From Polytrichum commune (lineage: Eukaryota; Streptophyta; Polytrichopsida; Polytrichales; Polytrichaceae), in the NCBI GenBank assembly GCA_950295325.1, contig OX485803.1, positions 29,822,001 through 29,886,000 of the forward strand: 64,000 bases of DNA, given 5' to 3'. A model generated the notes under the pieces. The model searched no databases, was not told the origin of the DNA, and was given only the letters and a program-made list of their open reading frames with translations. The position numbers were made by a program, and so were the translations under genes. Shown one piece after another: positions 46,247 through 58,372 of the stretch. The number at the start of each line of letters is the position of its first letter. The stretch's first letter is position 1.

Positions 46247-46807
46247 TCATGGTAACAATGTTGTTCTCGTAGAAAATTGAAGGATGTTCATTGGTAAAGC
46301 TAGTTTCATCCTCTTTGAAGTTAATGGCCATTTGTCTTTCAGAGACCATGTGTAGTCCTTGAACAAACAATCCAAACCACATAGGTTTGGATTGTCTTCC
46401 ATATCACCCAATAATGAGATTGATGACATGTTAATTAGGTCGGTGATGACAAACAAACACTCGATATTTTCGTGGTCAAATGTTAAAATCCTGCCAAAGT
46501 TCATAATTGCATTATCATTTAACATTCAAGAAGTTGTTGATATGAATCATAAGTTTGTAGTTGATAGAAACACCTTTTGATGACATTAGAAAAACAAAAG
46601 GTTGACAAGTGAATCATTTTCCACTCAAAAAATTCATTATTGTGCAAATATTGTTTCAAACATCAAATACACAATTGTTCTTGGTAGCAATCATTTTCCG
46701 TGTTTGTTTTGTTTATCATGGTTTCCTTACATACTCAAGGAATATCCATGGATTTGGTTGCAAAAATAAATGATATGTGTATTTCGAAATAGGAGGTTGG
46801 TTGTTGA

Positions 46808-47002
46808 TCACTTACCACGTCGTCTATTATTGATTCCTCGTCGTTTCCATATGAAGGATGCCACTGCCACAATGACCAAGGCCACGGCTATTTGGATATA
46901 TAGTGAGTCAATTCCCCACCACTTGGGCCGTGACCCCGATTTCGCCATAAATACCGCGCCCCACCTAGTTGTTGCATCAACATTTATGCATAGTTGCTTC
47001 AT
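46808..47002 (-). other. Small membrane-type open frame, unidentified
   Basis: A 64-residue - strand frame ending in a hydrophobic segment (IQIAVALVIVAVASFIWKRR) plus a basic tail. It lies 420 bp downstream of the lectin gene on the same strand. The layout of a membrane segment and basic stop-transfer resembles the hinge of lectin receptor kinases, so it could be an exon remnant. No other support. Confidence 0.2.
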
Positions 47003-47422
47003 TGATCACCAACTCAAAACACATTCTACCACACCATGTGTGATGCAAAAATGCCTTAGATGTTTTGTTTTGAGGACATTCTATTTTATTTCAAGTGCAT
47101 ATCATTTCTAATGCAATAGTATGGACTCTCGATGGACTCCATGCAAAAATCAAATGTTTAACATTATAACAAGAAGGTAAGAACGCATACATGTTTTTTG
47201 GTTTGTGTTGGAATGGGAGTGCTTGCAAATGGTTTTTCAAAGAGGTGGGTTGGCAATGAAAGGGTGAACATGTGACCTTTCACGTGTCCTTGAAAGCAAC
47301 CCATTGGCTCATGGATCCGCATTTGGGAACCAATTCATACGGTCTTCGTAAAACTTCATAAGTAAAAACGTTGTGAATCCATATCAACTGTCTATAAGAT
47401 TGCCATATTTTGAGGATTTTCA

Positions 47423-49612
47423 CTAAAACAAAGTAAAACTTGCACATGAATAAATAACCATAACGACGAGTATGACCAACGCTAGGATTCCAGTGACAAG
47501 CCCAACTACAAGACCGATAATGTTGGTTTCTTTCCCTTGAGGTTGATTGTGGATGGTTCTCGGAGGTGACAATGACACTGGAGATGAATCATTTGTTTGT
47601 GAAGGAATAGGCGTAGGAATGGGTGAATGTGATATCGAAGGGCTCACTTTGGGAGAATGGCTTAGAGGTGAAGAAAGGGGACTAGGATTTGAATGCAAAG
47701 TTGATGAATCATGTGAAGGTGATGTTGGAGAGGGAACTGGAAGAAGGGGTGAGTTAGGCAATGGTGGTTGACTACTATGTTTAGGTGAAGAGGTTGATGA
47801 TGATGGACTACCTTGTGGATAAATACTTAAAGGTGTGGGAGGATGGACGTATGTGATTTGTGGAGACATATGGGGTGATGAAGAGGGATCGGAAAATGGA
47901 GAATGGGAAGGAGTTGGCAATCCAACTTGTTGCAAAGGGCTAGGTGTATGATGTGATGAAGGAGGCGTTTGTAGTGTAGTATTGGGTGTTGTAGGTTGAC
48001 TTATTGTTGTTGTTGGAGGAATAACATTTATTGGTGGAGGTAGTGGTGAGGTTGTTGTTGGTGGAGGAGGGGTATGTGTTATAGGTTGGGGTGTACTTGA
48101 GGAAGGCACAATATTAGGTTTTGGAGATGGTGTTGTTTGTTCCATAGGGCTAGGTATTGGTGGTGGTGGCAATGTTGGAGGAGGGGGAGGATGATTTTGT
48201 TGCATCAAATTAGGAGGTGGAGGTGGAGGCAATGCCGGTAAAGGAGCTTGTTGTACGTGGCTAGACATTGGAGGTGGGGTTGAAGATGGAAAGATGGGAC
48301 TTTGTTGCATCATATTGGGAGGTGGAGGTGTTGTTGAGGATGGTGAAATATTAGGTTGTGGAGATGGTGTTGCTTGTTGCAAAGGGCTAGCCACTGGTGG
48401 TGGTGGCAATGTTGGAGGAGGGGGAGGATGAGTTTGTTGCATCAAATTAGGAGGTGGAGGTGGAGGCAATGTTGAAGGAGAAGGAGTCATTTGTTGAGTA
48501 GGGTTAGTAGGTGTTGGAGGAGGTGACAATATTGGAGGAGGAGGAGGGTTGAATTGTGTTGGCTGCGGAGGAGGAGGCGGTGACAATATTGGAGGAGGGG
48601 GAGGGGGGTTGAATTGTGTTGGCCGCGGAGGAGGAGGCGGTGACAATATTGGAGGAGGGGTTGGATTTGATCGTGGAGGTGAAGATGAAGTTGGAGGAGA
48701 GTGAGTGGGTTGCATTGATTTGGGAGGTGGGGAAGATGTCAAAGGAGAGGTCGGAGAGGGAGAAGGGGCAATGATAACACCAGGTGGTGGAGGTGGAGGG
48801 GTAATCACCAAATTGCTAGAAAAATTCCATGAATATATTGTATTCACCTCTTGGTATGTCCCATTGCCACCCGAGAATCCCACATACATATAATCATTGA
48901 ACACGTTAGAAAGGTTGAAATTGAGTAGTTGAATGATTGGAACCTTCGGTTTCACAGCACTATGTGTTGAGTCGCTAGCATTTGCAACTCGAACTTCTAG
49001 TGTTGAATTTGCGCTATAATAATCAATCCATGCAGTAAAGATAGCATTGTTGTCAAAGAAATATGTGCAATGATCATTATTTGATGGACATAGGTTGTAT
49101 GTTGCAATTGAGGTCATGCTATTGACATCCACGCCAATATGAGAGGAGCTTGGATCATGAAAATTGTAGTTGATTGTTGTGTCAAATTCAATTGCAAATA
49201 GGTGGTTGGTAGCTCTACCATCCGTTGATGAAGTGACAAGGCCAAGGTAACCGCCGACGCCGCCAATGCTTGTTGCATCTGGTGCAATAACAAATGCAAA
49301 ACCATCACCTACATATGGGCCATTGTTGGAGGAAATTCGGAAGGTGAATGAGGAACTAAAGGTTGCTACATCATTTGTTGCATTATTGGCAAAATGGAGT
49401 TTATGGTTGTACATAGCCCTACCGCAACCTGACATTTTGTTGTTTGCTCCTTTTGTATCAAGCATGATTGCCCCCCTAGAGATTATAGAGTCTCCTACAA
49501 GTGAGAATGCATTATCTTGTGAAGTGAAGGATGCAAATGTGAGGTTGACATGGTCTTCTCCACTTACATAAGCACATATTATAAGTATGATTATGAGAAT
49601 GACAACACTCAT
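47423..49612 (-). CDS. Legume-lectin / extensin-like membrane protein, no kinase
   Basis: 729 residues in one frame. Residues 1-18 form a signal peptide. Residues 19-262 are a legume-type lectin domain with the metal-binding blocks FAIEFDTTINYNFHDPSSSH and IGVDVNS intact, and the C-terminal NDYMYVGFSGGNG strand. Residues 264-690 are Pro/Ser/Thr-rich with PPPPP runs and repeated NLMQQTHPPPPPTLPPPP-type units, as in extensin or PERK ectodomains. Residues 696-722 are a membrane segment (GLVVGLVTGILALVILVVMV). The protein stops a few residues later. Lectin receptor kinases have the same signal-lectin-membrane order but a cytosolic kinase follows; none does here. Expected place: plasma membrane with the lectin in the wall. 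Either a real kinase-less surface lectin, or a receptor kinase whose kinase exon is lost or spliced. Confidence 0.82.
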   Translation of the reverse strand: MSVVILIIILIICAYVSGEDHVNLTFASFTSQDNAFSLVGDSIISRGAIMLDTKGANNKMSGCGRAMYNHKLHFANNATNDVATFSSSFTFRISSNNGPYVGDGFAFVIAPDATSIGGVGGYLGLVTSSTDGRATNHLFAIEFDTTINYNFHDPSSSHIGVDVNSMTSIATYNLCPSNNDHCTYFFDNNAIFTAWIDYYSANSTLEVRVANASDSTHSAVKPKVPIIQLLNFNLSNVFNDYMYVGFSGGNGTYQEVNTIYSWNFSSNLVITPPPPPPGVIIAPSPSPTSPLTSSPPPKSMQPTHSPPTSSSPPRSNPTPPPILSPPPPPRPTQFNPPPPPPILSPPPPPQPTQFNPPPPPILSPPPTPTNPTQQMTPSPSTLPPPPPPNLMQQTHPPPPPTLPPPPVASPLQQATPSPQPNISPSSTTPPPPNMMQQSPIFPSSTPPPMSSHVQQAPLPALPPPPPPNLMQQNHPPPPPTLPPPPIPSPMEQTTPSPKPNIVPSSSTPQPITHTPPPPTTTSPLPPPINVIPPTTTISQPTTPNTTLQTPPSSHHTPSPLQQVGLPTPSHSPFSDPSSSPHMSPQITYVHPPTPLSIYPQGSPSSSTSSPKHSSQPPLPNSPLLPVPSPTSPSHDSSTLHSNPSPLSSPLSHSPKVSPSISHSPIPTPIPSQTNDSSPVSLSPPRTIHNQPQGKETNIIGLVVGLVTGILALVILVVMVIYSCASFTLF

Positions 49613-51547
49613 ATTTCAAATCTCAACCTATGGGTTCACAATAAGTCCATGAGCTTCTAGGAAAACTTGTGAGATCTGTGAAACAAGTTTTGACCCACAT
49701 GTCTTAAATCGATGAAGAACTATCAATTGAGGTTATGGCGTACCATGTAGACTACGTGAGCACTAAAATGCAACACAAAATTAATAGTGTGACAACTTTG
49801 TTTGTACAAATTATAGTTGAGACAATTGACCAAGAAAGTCATCAATTCTTGGAAAATATCATCATGATTTTTGAATCCTCTTGAACCAAAAAAATAAAAA
49901 TAAAATCTAAATGTACAAATTCTATCTTGACTCAATACATAAGGGTGAGATGGCCTATAGTGCAAGACACAAATTTTGCAGTGGCTTTTCAAATGGATTG
50001 ATGTTGGAAATATATTCTACAGTGAATAAAAAAAAACATGGGAAGAAAGACGAGAGGAAAACAAAAAAAGAAAAAAAATGAGAGGAACTATGATTGGGAT
50101 ACATAAGGACTCAAGGGTTGCTTCAACAAACTTGTTTTGTGCATTACACATGTTAAGAGACAAACATCAAAATAAGATAGGATATTGGCATCAAAATATT
50201 TTAAGAAAACAAATTCAAGTCATGTGGAGTTTTAGTGGTTAATTGAGAAGCCTAGTTTGGACCTTCACATGCACATAATTGTGTAATTGTTGGTTGAGAT
50301 GTTGAAAGCAATTACACCCAAAATTAATTCATATACCAATTCCGCTTGTAAAATTGGTTCAAAAATCCAATTGAATATGAGATAGGTGGGTTCACATCTC
50401 TCACAATGCAAGTCACCAAGGTTTGTTGTTGAGGCAATGTCGATGCATACACCTTCATTTTCAAGGTAACTTAACATTTAACAAGTGATTCATTCAACGT
50501 TGAATCAACTCATAATTCAATCTTTCATACATGCAACTATAAAATATAGAGGAAAACTTAAAGTGAACCCTTATGTTTGGTAGGAAATCATTCAATGTTA
50601 TAGTTTGATGTTCATTAGTGAATATAAATTCATGTTGTTCTTTTTTGCCAATACTTAGGAGAACACACTACTAATCTAGAGGTTTATGTTGTATATTGTA
50701 GTATCTTCACCACTTTGGCACTAATTAAAATATATGAAAAACCTTTTTTATTTTTGATTTCAAAAAACTCAAAAATTAATGTGGATTTTTTAAAATTCTC
50801 CTTCAAATCCGGGATTGCCAATCTAAGATAGAAATGATTATACTTACACACCTATTACTTGCCGAAGTGGTAAAGGTACTTCGGTATATAACTTGGGTGC
50901 CCCATGGGATGCAAATACATACTCAATATATTTTGGTACTTGATTTGACATATGATTGTGTCTCCGTTTTTTCTATGTGAATCAATGCATCGATATACAA
51001 ATTCAAACATACAAAAAAGTGAATCATGATGTTTTTCTTCGATAATCACACTTTTTTTTAACACATTTCTTATAATGTGTTTCTACGTGCATTTGAAGCT
51101 TATTCGGCCAACTTAAATAAAATTGTTAGGCATTCTATTCATCTCACTTGTTTGATAAGTGAAATACATGCTAAATACATATATCTCAAATGAGATTCAT
51201 AAAATAAACATTGAATACATACAAAATTCATTATTGTTAACTTGTTGATATTCTATATGCAATGCATTTGGTCAACATTGTCATGTATTATCGTAGACTT
51301 GTAGATTTTTCCAACATGTTGTATTAACTCAGGTTCGAACTCACAAACAACTTTACCTTTTATCTTAAATATAAACCCCATGCCTATTCACACCATGCTA
51401 CAGTTGGCGTCATCTCTCTACCCCAAGGCCTTCAACTTTAGAAAGTAAGATGAGATAATTTGTTAAGGCTTGTAGAAGTGGTGTAGATATTCGCTGGGCA
51501 CATTTTAGTTAAGGTAAGTGGACCTTATATGATTCCTTATAATATTT
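49613..51547. other. No gene seen
   Basis: AT-rich upstream flank of the lectin gene. Short open frames only, with no repeats clear enough to name. Confidence 0.5.
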
Positions 51548-51800
51548 GGACGCCTATATTTGAGTGATGTGTGGATAGGTCTGGATCTAGAATACACGCC
51601 AAAAAGACTTCAAAAAGGGAGGTTGCACCACATGTTGACAAATTGTGAGCATTCAAAACCTGTAAAATCGTTTTAGAAGAACATCTACTTTGAAATGAAT
51701 ATTATATTCATATGAACCCCATAACAATGAAGGAAATGCTTACGGACTAAATTTGGATTTGCTAATCATCTTGTACTAATTGCGTGTTTAATATCATAGA
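51548..51800 (+). repeat. Dispersed repeat R, copy 4
   Basis: Blocks GACGCCTATATTTGAGTG, GTGTGGATAGG, TAAATTTGGATTTGCTAATC and ATCATAGAAGAAGTGGG occur in the R order. More diverged than copies 3 and 5. Confidence 0.65.
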
Positions 51801-52840
51801 AGAAGTGGGTGCAAGGCTCAAAGCGTCCATTTTAGGCTCTTCCCAACAAATGCAACAAAAGTGGAAAATGGAGATGGCACGAACATCATGGATTGCTTTG
51901 CTAAACAAGGCCATGACCTCCTCTCAGACAAGAGCAAGTTGAGCCGACATGTGGAAGAGAAGTGGTCACCTCTCCTTGATGCTTACCAATAAGATTGGGA
52001 GAGGTTGAATGAGGGCTACATTCATTTAGGCGGTGTGGCACAAAGCTATCTTTGTTAATATGTGGCGGGTTAAAATCGAAAATAAAAAATTCCATTCCTT
52101 TAACATGCGAATGTTGCACACTCATTCATAAAGATGAGGAGCATATGTATATTGGTTTATGTTCCATGGCTTGAATTGTATGATAAACGGTCCATTTACT
52201 TATATACAAGATGATTTCAAACACCGTCAAGGAAAGGTCCCTCGAAACACTTGTCACACATACAACGAGTTTTTGGAAACATACTTTCTTTCGACCTCAA
52301 CAAGGTCATCCACATCGGTGGCATTGTCTTCACCTCAAGCGTGTTTTGGTTATTTGTTTATTTATGATTGTTTTCTTTTTTTGAAGTCATGTTTGGTCAC
52401 TAGCTTGGTCCCCTTCCAACATAACTTGGGGTTTGTGGCGTCTATGCAAACCATCGTGGATGAAAGGGCTTTGGTAAAAACAAGTCCCCTAGAAGGTTGA
52501 GGACTAATTCATTCCTACTTGACTCCACTAGACTAATTCGAGTATGCCATACTATTTCCGGAGTCGAATGGTCTCAAAACAATAGTTTACATGCTTTGAA
52601 ATACTTCACTACATTTTCACCTATGCAATGGAGGAGTTTACATTGACTTTATGAATCCCTATCGAGCACACATGGCTCCTTTTGGGGTTTGATGTCATGG
52701 TTGTATATGTGTTCTTTTGCAAATGAAAATCCTATTCGTTTTAAAAAAGAAGTTGAAACGAACCAGATTTAAGATGGATGGATGTAAATTTAGAGATGAA
52801 CGTAGAATGTAAACAAGTGAACGGATGTAGAAGATGGACA
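51801..52840. other. No gene seen
   Basis: Intergenic sequence between repeat R and the SPF27 promoter. Open frames at 51901-52125 (-) and 52159-52500 (+) have no family resemblance. Confidence 0.45.
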
Positions 52841-52842
52841 GA

Positions 52843-52851
52843 TTAGGGTTT
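52843..52851 (+). promoter_or_regulatory. Telo-box in SPF27 upstream region
   Basis: TTAGGGTTT, the reverse of AAACCCTAA, lies 167 bp before the SPF27 ATG. Such boxes are common near the transcription start of plant housekeeping genes. Confidence 0.55.
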
Positions 52852-53017
52852 CTGTCTCGCTCTCTCCCAGGATTTGGGAGCGGAAGAGTTTTGTGCTTCC
52901 GCACTGGATGCCTGTGATGGATATTGACAAGCTCTTGTGCAAACGGATGTAGTAAAATTAAGGAATTTTGGCAGAACCCTGCGTATTTCAATCAGCATTG
53001 TGTTGTGTAGTGTAAAG

Positions 53018-56000
53018 ATGGGGAGTCCGGATGTGTTGATGATAGAGGCAGCGGACAAGGAAGGCAACGGACAGCAAGCGAAATGGCGGAACGGGGCAAT
53101 GGAAGACATTGTGGATGCGCTGCCTTACATTGATCACGACTACGGCGACCCTAAGGTCAAGTCCGAGGTGGACAAGTTGATCGCCGAGGAGATGCGCGTC
53201 AGCTCAAAAAGGCCCGCGGATTTCCTGGCCGAGCTTCCACCTGCTCCGGTCATCAATCTGCAGGTCCTCTTCTCGCCTTCTTTTCCTCCACTTCATCATA
53301 TGAAATTCTTCACTTCTGGCAAGCAAGCTACCCAGTTCTTTGAAAACACGCAGGCTTACATAGCTCCTATTTCAAGAAACACTCTCTTATGGAATGCTTG
53401 GCCCTCCCGTATAAAGGAATGAGAGCCAGACAGAAGGTGCCCGAGCTTACTGTTGTTGGTGGCAATGTATCTAAACCTCCATCTGATGCCTCCGTTCTTA
53501 ATTGTTAATCACCAGTTGGCAGAATTGCTAGGGTCGAGGAGCTTCAGGGAAATTCGATTAGGTCACGAGTTTTGTATGCTATTGGGTCAAGGACTTGGCC
53601 ATAAACCCTGAAGCCCTTGGAAGTCATCTTGACTGTGAGAGATGATAGTGTTTCGACCCCGACTGGTGATAGATGATCCTTAAATGCAACATATCCCGTT
53701 CTTTTCCTCAACCTCATCGTATGGAATTTTTATTGCTTCTGGCAAGCAAGCGATTCTTCGACTCTATGTAGGATTACTTAACTCATTCTCTGTATGCAAA
53801 CTCTTATGAAATTCTTGGTCCTCCCGTGTAAGGAATGAGAGCCAGACAAAATGTGCCTGAGCCCACTGTTGTTGGTGGCAATGTTTCAAGACCTCTCGCT
53901 GATGCCTCTTCACTTAAAATGCCAATCACCAGTTGGCAGAATCGCTGAGGGTCAGGGAATTTTGAAAAACTTAGAACACTGTATATATGATTATATCAAG
54001 GGTTTTGTATGCCATTAGATTATGGTCCTCCCGTATAAGCAATAAAAGCCAGATAAGAGGTGCCTGAGCCCACTGTTGTTGATGGCAATGTGTCAAAATA
54101 TCTCTCTGATGCCTCTTCCTTAAATGTCAATTACCAGTTGGCAGAATTGCTAAGGGTCGAGGAGCTTCAGAGAATTTTGAAAGTTGTAGAATGTCACGTT
54201 TATGATCAAGTTTAGGGTTTTGTACACCATGGGGTCAAGGACTTGGCCATAAACCCTACTTGAAACTCTTGGAACACATCTTTACTGTGAGAGGTGACAG
54301 TGTTTCAACCCCAACTGCTGATGATTATCTTTAAGATGCAATTTATCGCTTTCTTTTCCTCCACTTCATATGAAATATTTCTCGCTTCTGGCATGCAAGC
54401 AAGAAGTTCTTTGAATGTACGTAGGGTTACAACACTAATTCTCATATAGCATTTTTTTATGAAATGCTTGGTCCTCCCCCATAAGCAATGAGAGTCAGGC
54501 AAAAGGTGCCTAGCCCACTCCTGACAATGGCAATATATTAAAAGCTCTCTCTGATGCCTTCTCCTCCAGTTGGGAAAATTGCTTAAGGGTCAGACATTTT
54601 TGAAAGGCTTTGAATACTATGTGTATGACTAGGTCAAGGGTTTTGTATCCTATTGGGTGAAGGACTTGGCTGTAAACCCTGAAACCCTTGGAACCCATCT
54701 TCACTGTGAGAGATGATAGTTTGTCAACCTGAACTGCTGATGGATGCTTAAGTTCAATATATAGCTTCTTTTCCTCAACTTCACGGGATGAAAATGTCAT
54801 TGTTTCTGATAAGCAAGCAGTTCTGAATACACACAGGGTTACACAATTTATTCTCAAATAATGAATTCTTATGAAATGCTCGGTTCTCCCTTATAAGGAT
54901 TGAGAGTCAGACTGAAGGTGCCTGAGTCCACTGTTGTTGGTGGCAATGTGTCAAAATCTCGCTCTGATGTCTCCTTTCTCAAATGGAAACTACCAGCTGG
55001 CATAATTGCTAAAGGGTCGAGGAGCTTCAGAGTATTTTGAAAAGCATAGTATACTATGTGTATGATTAGGGTTTTGGGGCTATATGGCATACAAGCAGTT
55101 TTTATGTAATTCTTGGTCCTCCCGTATATGGAGTGAGAGCCAGACAAATGGTCCTCTGAGCACAGTGTTGATGGTGGCAATGTGTCAAAATCTCTCTCTG
55201 ATGCCTCCTTAGATGTTAATGACCAATTGGCAGAATTGCTAAGGGTCGAGGACAAGGAATTTTGAAAGGTATAGAACACTATGTATATGTCTAGGTCAAG
55301 GATTTTGTATGCTATTGGGTCTAAGATTAGGCCTTAAACCCTAAACCCCGAAACCCTTGGAACCCATACTGCGAGAGATGATAGTGTTTCAATCCCAACT
55401 GCTGATGATGATCCTTGAATGCAAATTTATCCTGCCAGGAGCATCCAATGCTGGCAAAAGAGTTTGAGAGAGTGCGAGCTGGGAGGCCACCGATAACGTT
55501 GGATTTATCAAGGTATGGATTGGAGCCCCCTCCTCCCAACAGGCGCAATGATGTTGGAGCATGGAAGAATGCAGTACAAAATGCAAAGGCACAGCTTCAG
55601 CACCAAACCTTGAGGTACATTGCATTTCTAAAGCTCACTGCAACTTGAGTTAAAGATGTGGATGGGCTGTAACGTTAAGCACAACCTAGGCACTTAAATG
55701 AGTTGGTCTTTCTCATCAAAGATAAGATGCAACTTCATAATGTAACGAACTTCAGAAACAAAATGCAATCTATGCTTCAGCCAAGCCCCATTATACTTTA
55801 ACTCTATTGCCCCTCTAGTAGTCTACTAAGAATATCGAATTTATCTTGGAATCCTTCATTATTGTGTGGCAATCTAAACAATGTTTTCATTCTAAGGTTT
55901 TTAACAGAATACTGTACACCGCAAGATAGTAGAGCACTTTAAATTGGTTTCACCAAGCACATGTACAAGTTTTAAGCTCACAGAGGACAATAGCAGTTGC

Positions 56001-57197
56001 TTTCTGATTACTACTTGATATCAGCAATTGAGAAATTTGTACACTACATCTAATAACTAGTCTGTGGATAATGTGGCTTTTTCTGTTGGTTAATAGTGTA
56101 CCTGATATTGTCAACAAAATTGTAACAGGCTCGAAAACCTAGAGTTGATGCTCCAATATGGTACCAATTCGTGGAAGGCTCACAATCAACATCTTGAAGC
56201 TATGCAAGCCAGGTTTGTTTTACTAGATCCTTCATTCTTTTAGCGGGGAATAATGTCCAAGAAATGCTCCTGTATTCTGATGTCATGTATTGAAAACAGA
56301 AGTTATAATTGCTAGTGGATGGAAATCAATCTGGCCATTGCGCGCACTGATTCAATCATCATCTAATAGTTCATCTTTAGAAATTTAATAAGGTCACCTC
56401 CATTTTGACTCGGGGAATGTTTATGAACTGGACAGGGTAAGAGACATTGCTCTTGAATATTCCCGGGAGATTGAGTTATTGAATCGTGAGCGCAAATTAA
56501 ATCAGGTTGGTACTGCTATCAACCTTCCTGCAGACAAATCTGTTTTGCTCGCAACACAATGTCTGCTTCTGTGTCCTTTGTTTGTGCATCTGATATTGTG
56601 TGTTTCCTTGTCATCAAACATGAGGCTCACCCAAAGTTGTGCTTATTGAAGCTTGGGGTATGTCCAAATTTTCTTACAATTGAAGGCTAGGAGAACATGG
56701 CATTCCAGTTGGAACTTAATGTTAGGACCTGCTCTGTTCTAGGATGATGCTGAGAGCATGTAGAGATTGTTGGCCAAGCTATCAATAATGTAAGAGCCTT
56801 GGGTGTTCTGTATGTTGCAGCAAGCTGCAGCTGTTGAGTTGAATTTGTTGAGCACACAATGGAAAGAGATGTGTCAAAAGAATCTGGACATAGAAGAAGC
56901 TTGCAGAAAGCTTGAGGTTGAGGTCATCAAACTCCGTGAGGAAGCAGACAAGAAGTAAGTAGTCATTTTCATTTATACACTGGGAACCATTAAATTCAGC
57001 GGTCCTTTTCTTTCTTTGTCCAGTTTCATTTCCAAAGAAAGTCTGAATCAACCTGCAGCATACTTCAGTCCAGAGTAGGACTCTTTGGTGCTATTGGGTT
57101 GCAAAATCTAAATTCTTGCCTTCTTTAAACTTAAATGTAAAATTGTGTATGCTTTTATTGCAGAGGAATAGATCTTACTCGCATTCCAACTCGGTAG
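53018..57197 (+). CDS. MOS4: Pre-mRNA-splicing factor SPF27 (BCAS2/MOS4)
   Basis: Six exons: 53018-53263, 55439-55614, 56129-56212, 56436-56505, 56821-56954, 57164-57197 (744 nt, 247 residues). All junctions are GT-AG and keep frame. The protein matches the BCAS2/SPF27 family throughout: [56 protein letters not shown], then a long helical C-terminal half ([45 protein letters not shown]). SPF27 is a core subunit of the nuclear Prp19/NTC complex and helps activate the spliceosome. The Arabidopsis homologue MOS4 is needed for certain immune responses. Length is close to the family norm. The first donor is unusual (CAG followed by GTCCTC, lacking the common GTRAG), and intron 1 (2.2 kb) is mostly tandem repeats. 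Confidence 0.93.
53270..55440 (+). repeat. Tandem repeats filling SPF27 intron 1
   Basis: A unit of about 210-430 bp recurs. The inner block CCTCCCGTATAAGnAATGAG, then AGCCAGAC, AGGTGCC and CTGTTGTTGGTGGCAATG, occurs near 53400, 53819, 54027, 54472, 54882 and 55110. The unit head TTCTTTTCCTC with a CTTCA run is at 53278, 53699, 54351 and 54766. The unit tail GACTGTGAGAGATGATAGTG, with GATGATCCTTnAATGCAA, is also the last sequence before the exon 2 acceptor. Confidence 0.9.
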
Positions 57198-58002
57198 TGG
57201 AATGTGTCCTATTTATCTCCAGTTTTGCTACCCAATGTACAAAATGAGTGGCCGCTGCAGATGTTGTGCAGTAGATTCCATATTGGTGGCAGCACACTTT
57301 GGAGCAAACTTCGGTGTATCTTTTCTATTACCCCTTGATGGGTTTATTCACTTCTATTTCTCTCGTCAGGGTGTTCCAATTTTTCAAGTACTTACAAGAA
57401 TGTTCTTTAAACGCATGTAAATGAAGTTCAGCCAAATGCCTAACAGGAGCACAATATATTGAACTTCCTTGGAAACAATTTTATTGGGTGCCTCAACTTT
57501 TAAGCTCATCTGATCAGGGAGGTCATGGTCCATGGGCTAGATCTTGGTGAACTTCGTATGCATTGTGATTCTGGAAATCTTGTGAAGACTGTAAGAACTA
57601 TTCTTTCTCCATACAGTCTACAATAGTCATGTTGGGCCAGCTTTCTGCTTTATTTGTATGTGAATATTGTAACTACCTGAGGAAATTAGGAATTATTGCG
57701 CAAGTGTCTTTCAGCTTTATTGAGGTTCATAATTGTTTTATACCATGCTGTTCCACATCATGTTTTATACAGTGGTTGTCTTCTCAGTCGGTTTTGGTTC
57801 TTTCAGATATATACATTTTAGACTGGGTTATGTACCCATGCAATAGAAATTGTTTCAAGTTTAGGGTCATCTACTTTCAAAGGTTTCCTGCTCTGAGATC
57901 ACATTAGCCCCGGCCACCCTATAGTAATCCATGATGTCAATCAAGCTTATGAAGTTTTTCACCAAATAATCAGCTTCATGCTTATAGTATATTTCTAAGG
58001 TA
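57198..58002. other. SPF27 3' flank, no other gene seen
   Basis: Includes the SPF27 3' UTR. Open frames at 57202-57420 and 57629-57907 have no family resemblance and follow directly on the SPF27 stop. Confidence 0.5.
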
Positions 58003-58319
58003 CACTAAATTGTCCTATTAGTGTCGAAATAATTAGCGTTGGCCACACTAATTTCTAGTCAAAATGGAATTAACGTGTATCCAAGACCCTGGGTCTTCAT
58101 GAAGATTTCCAACCAACACATTAGTTATAGGACAAAGGTAGCATAAAATAAGATAATCACCTACATTAATTTTCTAATTTTTTTTACTGTGGCCCATGCT
58201 TTTGCTAAAAACATTAGTGTGGGCTGAAAATTAATGTGATCCACATTAATTTTCAAGATGAGTATTAGCATGGGCTCTAAAAAAATTAGTGTGGCCTATA
58301 GTACTAGGACTATTTAGTG
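58003..58319. mobile_element. 317-bp TIR element with CACTA-type ends
   Basis: Left CACTAAATTGTCCTATTAG; right reverse complement CACTAAATAGTCCTAGTACT. The similarity continues inward to GGCCACACTAATTT on both sides (terminal repeats of about 50 bp). TA lies outside each end (58001-58002 and 58320-58321). The CACTA...TAGTG ends suggest a CACTA derivative; TA duplication would suit a Tourist or Stowaway type. No coding capacity. Confidence 0.78.
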
Positions 58320-58372
58320 TAGTTTCTTATGAATTCATCTTTGATAGTATTTTTATTTAAAACCACAAGGTT

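Noticed and set aside
46247-46525. Possible kinase-like frame (DHENIECLFVITDL...SLLG) downstream of the lectin gene on the same strand
   Set aside because: It has a faint resemblance to the N-lobe/hinge of receptor kinases but no glycine loop, HRD, DFG or APE motif could be found nearby, so I do not call a kinase exon.
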